Source of the DNA: Diplolepis rosae
Lineage: Eukaryota; Arthropoda; Insecta; Hymenoptera; Diplolepididae
Direction: 5' to 3'
Length of the DNA stretch: 64,000 nucleotides
Assembly: GCA_030998225.1 (NCBI GenBank)
Contig: JAPYXD010000704.1
Coordinates: 11,842,001 to 11,906,000 of the forward strand
Shown here: positions 21,120-32,647 of the stretch, piece by piece
How positions within the stretch are numbered: the stretch's first letter is position 1
How the letters are laid out: the number at the start of each line of letters is the position of its first letter
Position numbers and translations under genes: made by a program
Notes under the pieces: generated by a model
What the model saw: the letters and a program-made list of their open reading frames with translations, nothing else
Told to the model about the DNA's origin: nothing
Databases searched by the model: none

Positions 21120-21460
21120 CGTAATTTGATTAAAACTGACATTGGACAGACCACGAAAATGATCTCTGCAATAGTTTTTAGGGTAGTAGGAACCCTAATT
21201 CTCACGGGGTTAGAAACTTGCATACTATTATTGCACGATCATACTACGGGGCACCCTTTGCACTATATATAAATACTACCGAGTCTATGGGGGTCTAAAC
21301 GGTTCCCACGCTACCTGTCCCATTCCCCATTATAATATAGGGCCGGCTGCTAAAGCCAAACACGTGAATGTCGGAAACTTCACCAGGAAGGGGGATGATA
21401 ATTTGTCAAGACAAGTTACTTGTTTCAATTGGGCTTGAGTTTCAGACATCTAGTCAGACG
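21120..21460 (+). promoter_or_regulatory. Hey: Unique intron-2 island with CSL, TATA and CACGTG motifs
   Basis: This unique GC-richer segment has CGTGGGAAC (minus, 21302-21310, full CSL match), a near match CGTGAGAAT (minus, 21198-21206), TATATATAAA (21264-21273) and CACGTG (21361-21366), a class of E-box bound by Hey/HES proteins. It could be an enhancer with autoregulation, or an alternative promoter. No ORF is evident. Confidence 0.4.
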
Positions 21461-21892
21461 AAATTTAAAATATTTTTTCTTCACTAGAAGCAATTTAAAA
21501 AGGTTAGGAAACACAAAACTAATAGTTTGCAAGACTCTAAACAATAACAAAATTTTTAAATTTTTTTAATTTTTATTCTTCAACAGGCAAGTCGTGATTA
21601 GACGGTTAATTTTCGCATAAAACGAAAAAAATGTAATACAATTAGCAAAGTTTGTCTAGTTTGTTCTAGTAAAAAATTTAAAAAAAAAAACAGAACAAGA
21701 AAAGTTATTGGTAATTATAGTTTACAGTATATTTTTTTGGAAAACTTCCACCGAAACGAACTAGACAAATTTTCCTCAAGGTATTTTACCATAACCAGAC
21801 AAATTTATTGAAATTTATTTTGTGTAGGGAAAAAGTTATTTTATACGGATATAAATGATAATTTAGTCACGTGGTTCAGTTGGTCCATGGCT

Positions 21893-22395
21893 TTAATGTA
21901 GTTGTGCTAAAAATCATATCTATAGAAAAAAAAGTTTTTCTATGATTTTAAGGCTTGAAATGATTTTATCAATCGTCTCTTATGAAAGGAAAAATATTTT
22001 TTTCTATGAAAAACATTTAAAACTTACGATAAATAATACTTTTGATAATTCTTTTTATGATAGAATTTATCCTTACTATCGCTTTTTACCGATTTTTCAA
22101 AAATAATTGAATGTAAATAAATCCTTTATTTTTTCGGGGGAAATATTCTCTACAACTCTACTTTTCCCAATTTTGAAAATAAGTAAAAAATCTTTAAATA
22201 CCAAGTGACCAAATTCTTATAAAAACCCATGTAAAATAATTTTTTTCTTTCACAAAATATCTTCCTGAGAACTTCGAAAATACAATAGAAGACGATAAAG
22301 AACGTCTATCAACTCCGATTAAATAAAAATCTTACAAAATTTTTTACAGTTAACTGTGATTGTCGATAAGTCTTGCAATTTTTTCAAATTTTTTT
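21893..22395. repeat. Decayed member of the TTAA-related family H
   Basis: It shares GTAGTTGTGCTAAAAATCA and AAAGTTTTTCTATGATTT with the better copy at 42913-43825. The right end is lost next to a family A remnant. Confidence 0.5.
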
Positions 22396-22410
22396 TCATA
22401 AAAACAATAT

Positions 22411-22548
22411 TTTCCACTGTTAAATTAGTTAATTTTCACTGAAGTAATCAGTGAAATTTGACTGATTCGCAGCACTCTCTTTTTAGTTATTTGAATTAGT
22501 GAAATTCCACGGAAAATCAGTAGATTCTGACTGATTCAGATTTAGAGT
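22411..22548. mobile_element. Family A MITE, left end lost
   Basis: It runs from CACTGTTAAATTAGTTAATTT to the right terminal CTGATTCAGATTTAGAGTG. Typical interior words. Confidence 0.65.
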
Positions 22549-22639
22549 GTATTTAGTCATGTTTTTCAAAATTTCAGAAAGATACTTTGTAAATAAAAAA
22601 AGTCATTTTACATGAATTTTAACTTAACTTCCTTTTAGT

Positions 22640-22925
22640 TTGGAAATAGTACATTTCATATCAAGTGCGGAAAGGCGTATTTAAATACGTTCCGCACGTG
22701 ATACGAACGATATTTTTTGTTCGATGTATACCGACAGTTAGCTGAGTCGGTGTAGTTTTACGTGCGGAAAGTTAATTTTCCCGTACTAGTACGGTGAAAT
22801 TTCAAATTTGTTTTAATTTTCCGCACGCTTAAAATGTTACCGCAATAGTGCGGGACAATCAACTTTCCGCACCCAAAACGATACCGACAAGGCTAACTTC
22901 CGGTGTACGGTGGAGAAAAAAGGAC
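22640..22925. repeat. Family D repeat
   Basis: Words ACCGACAGTTAGCTGAGTCG, TTCCCGTACTAGTACGG, GCAATAGTGCGGGACAATC and GCTAACTTCCGGTGTACGG are arranged as an imperfect inverted repeat. Upstream is a CGTTCCGCACGTGATACG stretch shared with ~26180. Confidence 0.65.
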
Positions 22926-23168
22926 TTTCCATACCGGTGTTGCAAATAGTTTTTTGATTGTAAATAAAATCAAGTAAATAATTTTTTTGGGGTTATAGAT
23001 CATTAGAATGTCTCTAAAGACGTATTACAGAGTAAAATGAAACAAAATTGATAATAATTAAACAGATCTGGCGTCAAATTAAAATTTTTCTAGATTTAAA
23101 AAAATAACGCATCCCAAAATAAGGCATTATGTCTCACAATAGCCCCGTTTGACTGTATTTCAACATTC

Positions 23169-23335
23169 CCCGTGCAGAAATTTTGTCTTGGCCCAGACAG
23201 GGCCCAGACATGACAAGAAACGCCGGGCTTGGGCCCAATATTTTATTGTTTAACTTTACTAAAGCCCAAGTCTCGTTCAGCGTTTCACGCCAGGTCACAG
23301 CCAAGTTAGGGAATTTATGCACGGGTCGTCTTAAT
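23169..23335. mobile_element. Family F MITE (CCCGTGCAGAAAT ends)
   Basis: 167 bp with CCCGTGCAGAAATTTTG at the left and its complement (AATTTATGCACGGG) at the right. The interior is GGGCCCAGAC/GCCCAAG words. A second copy is at 26688-26831. Confidence 0.7.
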
Positions 23336-23384
23336 TTCTGATTTTGGTAATCTAATTTTTGGTAGTTTTTAATTTTGTTGTCGT

Positions 23385-23548
23385 TTTGTCTGCGGAAAGT
23401 TGATTTTCCCACACTAGAGCGTTAAAATTTTAATAGTACCGAAAATTAAAACAAACTTAAAATTTTACGGCACTAGTGCGGGAAAATCAACTTTCCGCAC
23501 GCAAAACGATACCGACAAGGCTAACTTTCGGTGTACGGCGGACAAAAA
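23385..23548. repeat. Family D repeat
   Basis: GCGGAAAGTTGATTTTCCC on the left and GGGAAAATCAACTTTCCGC on the right are exact complements. It is followed by GCTAACTTTCGGTGTACGGC. Confidence 0.7.
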
Positions 23549-23885
23549 CATTTTTTTAGAGGAAGTAAAATTAATAAAGTTCAAGACCATAGATCAACCA
23601 GATCACGTGACCAAATTCCTGTAAAAGTTCATGTGAGATAACTTTTTTAATTTACAAAATATTTTCTTTGAAAGTTGGAAAATACAACAGAAAACAATAA
23701 AGAACGTCTGTTTTGTTATGTTTCCCAAAATTTCAGAAAAATACTTTGTAAATAAAAAAAGTTATTTCACATGAACGAATTAATGTATAATTTAGTCACA
23801 TGGTCAATTAATCCATGGTCTGAAACCAAAAAAAAGTTATAATTTTTGTTCTGTTGGTAAAAAAAAATTGTTGTTTTTGTTTCAG

Positions 23886-24286
23886 GACCAGAAGGATATG
23901 ACAGTACAAAATTGGCAATGGATTATCATGCAGTGGGATGGGGTGAATGTGCTGCGGAAGTCGGGAGATATTTGGTGACCATGGAAGGTTTAGACGAGAG
24001 AGATCCTCTCAGGCTGAGGCTACTTTCTCATTTGCAAAGTTTCCACCGAGATCATCCTCATTCCACAGGACCTCCACTTCCGCCAACAGCAACGTTAACC
24101 TCGACCTCGACAGCCACCAGTTACGACCCACCAAGTTCTGTATCGACTGGAATGCCTCCGGGTACAGGGAGTATGCCTCCCCTTTTGGGAGGTACCACCC
24201 TGGGATGGGGACAATATCCGGGCCAATATCCTCAACAACAACACGGAAAACCTTATAGACCCTGGGGTGCTGAATTAGCTTATTAA
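23886..24286 (+). CDS. Hey: Hey coding exon 3: Orange domain and YRPW tail
   Basis: It encodes residues 273-405 and the TAA stop (24284-24286). The acceptor is TTTGTTTCAG|GA. The Orange domain covers about 277-328 (LAMDYHAVGWGECAAEVGRY, then VTMEGLDERDPLRLRLLSHL) and fits the Hey/HES dimerisation-specificity helix pair. A Pro/Ser/Thr-rich linker follows. The C-terminus is KPYRPWGAELAY: the YRPW motif (396-399) that names the family, followed by GAELAY in place of the usual TE(I/V)GAF-type ending. A family B transposon starts 85 bp after the stop, so the 3' UTR is either very short or contains it. No convincing polyadenylation signal was found before the transposon. Confidence 0.97.
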
Positions 24287-24370
24287 TATTAATTATTACA
24301 ATTATTTTAATTAGTGTCAATGTACGAATTAGTATTTACAGATTACCAAAGTATTCCCCCGAGGTATTGC

Positions 24371-25344
24371 TTAAGGTAGTTCATCAACGAAAATTAGACC
24401 TCAGACAAAAATAGATAATTTTGTTTTCAAGAATTGCAATATTATTATTGAAGGGCTAATTTAAAAAAAAAGACTATTTTGCATGAAAAAAATTTGAAAC
24501 ATAAAAATAATGTATTTAACAAATTTTATTTTTGCCGAATTTTTTTCCTTATCGCTTCATACTAAATTTTACAGAATTATGCGATTCTAATAAATCACGA
24601 ATCATTTTTTCAGGGAAAAGAATTTTCACAATTTTGCCGTTCCCAATTTCTGGAAAAAAATTATTTAATGGCTGAAACTATTAAAAATCAATTTTCCAAA
24701 ACAACTCTCTAAACCTGAATCAGTGGAATATTGACTGATTATATCAGTGAAAATATATCAACTGATGAATCAGTGCCCTGCTTTGACTTCGCTGAGGAAT
24801 CAGTGAACGCGCCACGTGAAGATAGCTTTTAAATTCACGTATCTAAATAAATTCATCTACACGTTACTGCATTATCGACCTTTAAAAAGAGGTTAGATTC
24901 TTTTTAGTGATGTTTAACCTAAAATAAACTAGTTCGTCGATTGTTAAAATATATTATATTTCACTGATTAAATAAGTGAGTTCAATCTATTTAACTGATT
25001 CATCAGTCGAATTTTACTGATTCTCAGTGAAAGACTTACAGCTGCTGCCATCAATGAATAGTCACTGCGAATCAGTGGCTGTTCACTGATTCAGGTTTAA
25101 AGAAAATTCTTATAAACAAATTGCTGAATTTGAAAATAATTGATTCATTTTCCAAAATTGGAAACGGTTAAGTTATAGAGAATCTTTTCCTTGAAAAAGT
25201 GATTCTTTATTTATTAGAATCACATCATTTTTTAAAATTTGGTATGAAGCGATAAGAAAAAAAGTTGCTATTGCTATTGCTATTCTTAAAAGCAAAATTA
25301 TATATTTTTGCTGAGCTCTAATTTTCGTGGATGAATTACCTTAA
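24371..25344. mobile_element. TTAA foldback MITE (family B), copy 5, with nested family A
   Basis: TTAAGGTAGTTCATCAACG at the left and GATGAATTACCTTAA at the right. A long-subfamily family A element (24705-25104) is inserted. It lies just downstream of the Hey stop codon and may be transcribed in the 3' UTR. Confidence 0.8.
24705..25104. mobile_element. Family A MITE, long subfamily, nested
   Basis: It starts CTCTCTAAACCTGAATCAG and ends near GATTCAGGTTTAAAG; the right terminus is mutated. The middle matches 10382-10814, with CACGTG at 24813-24818. Confidence 0.75.
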
Positions 25345-25450
25345 GACAGAAGTAGAAATATTACAGTCAGCAATTTCTAAACTTATTATCTTTCAGAAAT
25401 TGCTGTAAAGATTTAATAGCGAAATAGAAATGAAGGGTACAAAACAAGCT

Positions 25451-25634
25451 CTCGTGCAGAAATTGCCAGGCCTGGCGCTAGCTCGGAATGAAACACCGAG
25501 CCATGATTGGATCTGGCCTGGGGAGGTTGGCAAACCTGGGCGCGAAACCAGGCCCAGGTCTGGTTTGGCGCTTTATGCTACTAGACATTTCGCCAGGCCT
25601 GGGCCCAGTCTATGCCATGTACAAATTTCTGAAT
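25451..25634. mobile_element. Family F MITE remnant with GGCCTGG words
   Basis: The left end CTCGTGCAGAAATTGCC and a weak inverted right end (GTACAAATTTCTG) bracket repeated GCCAGGCCTGG, CTGGGCCCAG-type words. The two overlapping + ORFs (25430-25636, 25488-25697) are not genes. Confidence 0.55.
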
Positions 25635-26109
25635 AGGCTAAAGAGCGGAGTTTTTAATGGATTCGGATGTACTTTTTTTGAAAATATTCAGTATTAAATT
25701 TCTAAAATAACTGTTGAAGCATATTTTCAAATTTTTTTCGTGTACAATTCTATATAAACAAGTAAATGGACAAAATGTCATTTTTAACAATATTATTTGT
25801 TATTCACGGAAAAATACTAAACTGAATCGATCAAGAATTACGCTCTCTAGTTTGTTCTGAATCCTAAATTTCTATTTCGCCGCACATTGCCTTGACCGGT
25901 ACTATTTTGGGACAAAAAAAGCGACTTTTTTGTTTTGAGCTTCAAAACAAGTATGATTTTAAATCCGAAGTTTCCGAAAGCATTGCCATCTTTGTTCAGT
26001 TTGTCAAACTCTATTTTTTTGTTACTTAAGTCCTCTTTTCGCACTGCATTTCGCAAAATTTTTCTCGCACAGTGTACAGAAATGTTTTTGCACGGATGCA
26101 CAAAATAGT

Positions 26110-26620
26110 ATGTTTTGTATCAAGTGCGGAGAGGCGTATTTTAACAAAAGATGCATGTCGCGAATCGCTCTCGCGTTAAAATACGTCCCACACGTGATAT
26201 CGTGTGATACGAACGATATTTTTTGTTCGCTGTATACCGAAAGTTAGCTGAGTCGGTGTCGTTTTGCGTGCGAAAATTTGATTTTCCCGCATTAGTGCGG
26301 AAATATTTTAAGTTTGTTTTAATTTTCCGCACAATTAAAATTTTACCGCACTAGCGCGAGAAAATTAACTTTCCGTACGCAAAACGATACCAACAAGGCT
26401 AACTTTCGGTGTACGGCGGACAAAATCGTTTATTTCGTATGAATTGCAGAAAGGCGTATTTCAACACAAGATGCGAGTCGCGACTCGCTCACGTGTTATT
26501 ATATGTTCTGCAAGTGATACGAACGATATTTTTCGTTCGCTGTATAACAAAATTTAGCCGATTCGGTGTCGTTTTGCGTGCGGAAAGCAGATTTTTCCGC
26601 ACTAGTGCCGTAAAATTGTA
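26110..26620. repeat. Two adjacent family D repeats
   Basis: Both copies contain CGATATTTTTTGTTCGCTG-like and CGGTGTCGTTTTGCGTGCG words and a CCGCACTAG centre. The first ends GCTAACTTTCGGTGTACGGC at about 26420, where the second begins. ORFs on both strands here are repeat-derived. Confidence 0.6.
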
Positions 26621-26687
26621 AAAAAATTGTAAAATTGTGTCTCAAAATAGCCCCGCTTGACGGTATTCCAACACTCCCCGTGCAGAA

Positions 26688-26831
26688 ATTTTGCCTTGGC
26701 CCTGACAGGGCCCAGACATGGCACGAAACGCCGGGCTTGACTCCAATCATTTATTGTTTAGCTTGACCAAAGCCCAAGTCTCGTCCAGCGTTTCACGCCA
26801 GGTCGCAGCCAAGTTACGGAATTTATGCACA
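26688..26831. mobile_element. Family F MITE
   Basis: Close relative of 23169-23335, with CCCGTGCAGAAATTTTGCC at the left and a mutated AATTTATGCACAG at the right. Confidence 0.65.
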
Positions 26832-28420
26832 GATCGTCTTAATTTATAATATATTGAAATGTTAAAACAGATATTTTTGCATCGCAAAGAACTCAGAAAT
26901 GAAAAAACCAAGAATTTTAAAAATGCGACGAAATATTTTCATACGTGATAATTAAAACTTTATAGTCAGTAGATAGTCATATGAATACCTATTTAATGAG
27001 AGTGGAATAAGATAAATATTTATTTACTAATTACTATTTATGAGCTCGTAATCAACGAGGAAATGTACAGTGTAAATAAGGTATGTAAATATAATTGATA
27101 TCAAATAGGTGTGAATGTAAATCTGACAATTTTATATAAAAAGCTTAAGAAATAGATTTTAGATAATTATTGGATTTTATGTTCAGCCTTCGTGATTATA
27201 AGCACTATTTGATAAATTGGCCCTGTTTTTTTTTTGTTGCATCATCGTTATTTTCCCCTTTGAAGAAAATTATTATAAAAATATATATTATTACTAAAAT
27301 GACCTAAATTTATAGAAACTTTATGATAATTTGGTTATAAAATTGTTCCATGATAAAAATAGTTATCAGTATTTTTGTATAAATGGAAACATCAAAATAA
27401 ATTTAGGGCATTTTAATATCATGTGCCATTTTAAAAAAACATAGTTCACATTTACAATTTAAATCTGTAAAAATATTTTTCTAAATACGGATTCAAAGCT
27501 GAAGTTCTATGTCCAGATATTCCTCAGGACTAAAACATTCGACGATATTTTTGCAATATTTTTAAATAAAATGGCATTGAATTTGCAATAATTTATTTAT
27601 GTTTTCCTTTACCTATAATTTCCACTTCCTTTCGAATCAAATGAATTGAATAATATTATTTTTGCATTTTTATGAGGAAGGAAAGAGTCAAAAAAAAAAA
27701 CTGGTTACTTATTTTCACCTGGCGTTAGTTTTCGAAATGTTTATGAGTCTGAACATTATATTGTCCTGAAATCTTTTCTTATGCAAAAATCTTCATGCAC
27801 ACTCCCTCAAATAGTGAAAGAAACTTCCATTCATTTCATACTAAAGCAGTTTTAGGACTCATTAGTTTTATGCAAAATTGAAGCGCATGTTAAAATATAT
27901 CAATAATTGGCAAGACTTGAAAAAATGAATTGATCAATGCGAGGAAGATTTTAGAAAGTGGGGAAAGGCTCACTTTTTACGAAATAGGATTCCCTCAGAC
28001 ACGTGACCTTTTGTTCTTTCATCCCTTCTTTAAATTTACATCCCTAAGCTTTGAACAAAGACTTGAACACGTGTTATTTTTGAATATTCTTTTAACAGTT
28101 TTCTCTGCAAATTTTGTTCGAATCATGATGGGACAAACACGTTACGTTTTGTTTTTAATTCATTAATTATATCAGAATTAAAAGTTTAATTTTAATTAAG
28201 CAAATAAATATGCATTTGATATTATATATCAAAATTAATTTTCTACGAAGATATGGAAAAAAGGGAAAGTAAAATTGTCTGAAAAGGATTTGAAGAAATT
28301 CCAATCAAAACATTTTACAATAAGATCTATATTTTTCGTTTTAATTGAAAAAATACAAAATGCACAAAAAAACTAAAGAGCAAAATTATTTATTTTTTAT
28401 TTATTTACAAATATGACTTG
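26832..28420. other. Unique AT-rich sequence downstream of Hey
   Basis: None of the repeat families was noticed here. A 78-codon + frame (27930-28166) has no recognisable domain and ordinary AT-rich codon content, so I do not call it a gene. It could be long 3' UTR or intergenic DNA. Confidence 0.4.
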
Positions 28421-28573
28421 GACCATTGAACCTTGATTTTCCCTAGATTTCTAATATTTGGAAGAATTATCATCATTTAAATAATGAAAAATGTAATTAA
28501 TTTTTTTATCAATTATTATGAATACACGGAGAAATCCAAGTTTACAATTTTTGCTAAACTACGTCTAAGTTTA

Positions 28574-28830
28574 CTCTCTAAATCTAAATCAGTAAAAACT
28601 CACTGATTCACAGTAAAAAACCACTGTTTAGAATTTTATAAGTCTTCCACATAGAAATCAGTGTAATTTAACTGATTCCCCCAGGGAAACTCACTAGTTA
28701 ATCAATAAAATATACTGGTCAGCAGTGAAATTTGCTGGTCAACCAGTGAGTTTCCCTAGTGATTTCAGTAAAATTTCACTGATTCTATATAAACGAAACA
28801 GTGGTTTTTCACAGTTTTGGATTTAGGGAG
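28574..28830. mobile_element. Family A MITE, CTGGTC subfamily, TA duplication
   Basis: 257 bp, ends CTCTCTAAATCTAAATCAG and GGATTTAGGGAG, TA at 28572-28573 and 28831-28832. The interior uses CACTGG/CTGGTCAACCAGTG words in addition to CAGTGAAA. The copy at 60246-60516 is the same subfamily. Confidence 0.8.
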
Positions 28831-29163
28831 TAGGGAAAAACGTGTAATCATGAGAATTTTTTGCAGCAAAATACTGAACTATAGATGAACTATACGAAAA
28901 GTTACCATAGATTGTATCAAATTTGACTATAACCTATACTAAAGTTTCATATCATTTTTCGAATCTTTAGTATTTTGACTGTGAAAAATGTTCAGCCCGC
29001 TAGGAATAATTACCATTGAACCTTGATTTTCCCTAGATTTCTAATATTTAGAAGATTTATCATCATTTGAATTATGAAAAATGTAATTAATTTTTTTATC
29101 AATTATTATGAATACACGGAGAAATCCAAGTTTATAATTTTTGCTAAACTACATTTCAGTTTA

Positions 29164-29580
29164 CTCTCTGGATTTGAATCAGTAAAAACTCACTGATTCA
29201 AAGTAAAAAACCACTGATAAGTCTTCTACATAGAAATCAGTAGAATTTACCTGGTTCTTCCAGGAAAACTCACTACTCTCTAAATCAGAATCAGTCAAAT
29301 TTTCACTGATTGAATCAGTGATTTGCCTTTTCACTGATTTGACGGTGAAAAAATATTTTTCACTGTCAAATCAGTCAATTTTCACTGAAATAATCAGTGA
29401 AATTTGACTGATTTACAGTAACCTCTGTTTAGTTATTTGAATCAGTCAAATTTCACTGATAATCAGTAAATTTTGACTGATTCAAATTTAGAGAGTAGTT
29501 TATCAGTGAAATATACTGGTCAACAGTGAAATTTGCTGGTCAATCAGTGAAATTTACTGGTCAACCAGTGAGTTTTCCCT
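29164..29580. mobile_element. Family A MITE (CTGGTC subfamily) interrupted by another
   Basis: It starts CTCTCTGGATTTGAATCAG after TA. It is interrupted at 29276-29495, resumes GTTTATCAGTGAAATATACTGG, and ends without a right terminal repeat near GTTTTCCCTC. Confidence 0.75.
29276..29495. mobile_element. Nested family A MITE proving the TA target site
   Basis: 220 bp from CTCTCTAAATCAGAATCAGTC to GATTCAAATTTAGAGAG. The flanks are CTCACTA before and TAGTTTATCAG after. The tandem sister copy reads CTCACTAGTTAATCA without insertion, so exactly TA is duplicated. Confidence 0.92.
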
Positions 29581-29581
29581 C

Positions 29582-32500
29582 AAGGGGGCCGAACATAATC
29601 TTGGAAGAAAAAATGATTATACTTTTATTGAATTATTTATGTACTAGAAATAAATAAATAAATAAATCATGGGAAACAGTAAAACACCAGATTTTTCAAT
29701 AAAATCAATATATTTGCCTCGCTAGTGTGTTAGAAATTCACAGCCTTAATGGTAGATTCATAGATTACGTATTTTTATCTCTATTTACATACAAGCAAAT
29801 TTCCATAGAGCATTATATTTATTAAGACAGAGTATCCCAGGTTTCCTTTTTACAAAATTTTCACTAATCTGTAAAAGATAGTATCTTCAAAAACCTGAAA
29901 TACTCTATCAATTTACTTTTATACATACTTTTATTTACATAAATACGTAAGTCAAAATGCCCTTCAAAGTCGACATATTCATTGATAAAATTAAATAAAT
30001 TAACATATTCGACAAAAGAATTTTCATTTCAATGGTAACGTATAAGTGGAGATTTCGAAAAATATATTTTTTTCTCATTTTCGATTGGACTGGAATACTC
30101 CATTGAATATGATAGAAAAAGTTAATTAAAACACTTATGATTTGAAATCGTCGATACTGAGAACCAAATAAGAATATTTACCTGTTTAGAATAATGTGCG
30201 TTTGAGCAACAAATCACAATCTAGGTAATCCAGCATTTAGAATTAACTCTGGACAATTTTTAACGCAAGTTTAAAAAAATATTTTCGCATAATAACTTAC
30301 AGTAGCTTAATTTAATTAGAAGATATAAAATATACAATTTTTGAGCGATACAAATAAGGAAATCACTATTTTTCTTGAGCAAAATAATTCTGATGATCAG
30401 AGCGCAAAAATAAAAAAGTATAATCATAATAATAATAAAGCCAAAAATTAGTGTAAATTTGGAATATCATGTATAATTAGTGCCTTCATTAGCCGTAGTC
30501 ATAATCTTTAATATTCATTTGATATTTGTACCAGGATTTAAATATATTTTTTATGCTATTAATAAATTCTAACATACACTTTGGTTTGAAAATATAAAAT
30601 AAATAGCCTGAAATATTTAAATAAGGTAAAAATTCAATCAAAATTTAAAAATACAAGATTAGAGAATCTTTCATCCTCTATAAATTCATGTAAAGATCAA
30701 CCTGGAAAAATAACGATATTTGCTTAATTTTCTGGTCGATTAATTTTTTTTATAGCTTGTCAATAACTTTTGAATATTATATTTTTTGTATTTTGTTGTT
30801 AGGTAAATATAAGGCAAGTGCATTTTATGTAGTTTTTTCTACCTAGTTTTTTTGGTGCATTTTATGCTCGATAGACATAGATCGACTTTTAATAAATTTC
30901 TTATTTTTGCATGGAAACTACTACGGTAAATAAAGAGCTATAAATTTTAAAAAATGCATTAAACCAGTGCATGTGAGTTACAAATTTATGGATACAAGAC
31001 GTGTACAATTCCCTTGTAGAAAAAAATAATTGGATCCGATTGGGACCGATTGGCCCCATTTCAAAAACATCATTGAAACCGATTTATTAATCGGATTCAA
31101 TCAGGCGAGACCATTTTAAATCCGTTTAATAAATCGGATTCAATGATGTTTTTGAAATGGGGCCAATCGGATTCAATCGGGTCACATTATTTTTTTCTAC
31201 AAAGGTTATAAAAGATATTTTAACTTGAAGAAAAGATAAAATAAAATGTACAGTTTTAATCGTTTAGAAATTTAAGTAACGATTAAATTTTTACCAATCA
31301 ACTGTTTTCTCGGAGTGTTCATAAATTTTCTCAATATAAAATCTATTTGATAGTGTATGTATCCATATTTCATTAATTTTGTTTTACTTCTTCAATAAAT
31401 GAATTTATTTTTCATTAATTTATCTTAACGTTGAAAAATTCTTTGCTAACTATTTCTAAATGATATAAAATTGCTTTCGTAATAATAATAAATAATTCCT
31501 ATTTATTCAATATTGACATTGGTATTTTTGCATCTTATAATTTTTTAAAAAGGATACAGTAAATAGCTGTAAAGTGAGTCATTATACAAAAAATGTAAAA
31601 GCAGTTCTTTTCTTAAATAATAAACAGTTTTCTAATTTCGCAAATCATTTTTGTACTGCAAATTGACATTGATAATTAAAATAACTACTTTTAGCAAATA
31701 TATCTCACCGATGTGCTATATAATTACAATTACCGTATAAGTTTTACTTATCAGATAAATATTAAATATAATAAATACAAAAAACTTTTTTTCTTGATTA
31801 AAATACAAATTAAATTGTATAAATTGACCAAAAAGTTCTAATTTAATACAAGTCTGGACGGTTTCACTGAACCATAATACTATTTTTCAAGCAAACTTTT
31901 CCATCAAGAAAAATTAGATAGTTAAGTCTTTCCCATTAACTCCTAAGAATTTAGATTTCAAAAGTATTACAAATAAGGAACACAATTTTTTCTTGCATAC
32001 AGATTATAATTTTGAATTCGATTTCTAAACTTCCCATACTTTTTCAAATTTAATAATTCTAAATTTTCCAACCTTTATAGAATTCAATTAACTGCAGAAA
32101 TTTTATAATAATTAAAAATAAATCTAGGAAGTCTTCATCTTTTAATGAGTTTTAATAAAAAATTATATCTTTATGACAATTAATATACAGAGAGAGATAG
32201 TTTTTAATAACGAGAAAATTCTATGTGGAAAAAACAAAAAATTTTAGCCTTCCAGTATAAACATATATTCATATCTCTCTATATAAAATTTTCAAGTATT
32301 ACAATTGATTTAAAAATCCTTTATAAAGTGTACAACACACTTTTTTATTACCCTTCGTTTCCACTCATTTAAATACTAAATTTCCTTTCAAAAAGTCATT
32401 GTGTAAAAGTGTACATTGTTTGGTCATTTCGAGAATTTCCTTTATAAAAATCCATCTCTTTTAGTTCGAAATCGTGAATATTTTCCATAATTAATTGGTT

Positions 32501-32647
32501 AATAACAATCTTAATCTTTCGAGATAAGACAGATATTTAAAAAAAAAAAAATAAATTAATCTTCCGCTATTTAATCAACAGAAATATACATATCTAAAAA
32601 GAAAACATAGAAATGATATTTGTTGTGACAATAGTTTTTTTTAATTG
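29582..32647. other. Unique AT-rich sequence, possible 3' UTR or intergenic
   Basis: Mostly without repeats; a (AAAT)n tract lies near 29650. It lies downstream (in minus-strand sense) of the orphan exon at 32648-32956 and could include its 3' UTR. A small palindrome at 31012-31205 is listed separately. Confidence 0.4.
31012..31205. mobile_element. 194-bp palindromic MITE with TTGTAGAAAAAAAT ends
   Basis: CCTTGTAGAAAAAAATAAT at the left is matched by ATTATTTTTTTCTACAAAGG at the right. Pairing continues through CCGATTGGCCCCATTTC and its complement to a centre near 31108. The interior reuses ATCGGATTCAATC words. No ORF. Confidence 0.8.

Larger units (their letters stand above)
11086..23885 (+). 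other. Hey: Hey intron 2 (12,800 bp)
   Basis: The donor GTGAGT at 11086 and the acceptor TTTGTTTCAG ending at 23885 join G to GA as a Gly codon. The intron holds at least fifteen transposon copies. It also contains four unique GC-richer islands (about 12350-12700, 14150-14510, 17150-17800, 21120-21460), listed separately as candidate regulatory DNA. Confidence 0.9.
28423..29582 (+). repeat. ~600-bp tandem duplication carrying family A MITEs
   Basis: CCATTGAACCTTGATTTTCC starts at 28423 and again at 29023. Both copies continue through AATACACGGAGAAATCCAAG into a family A element. Only the second copy has the extra MITE at 29276-29495. Confidence 0.85.

Noticed and set aside
27930..28166. 78-codon + ORF in unique sequence
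   Set aside because: No start context, domain or splice signals to support it; length is compatible with chance.
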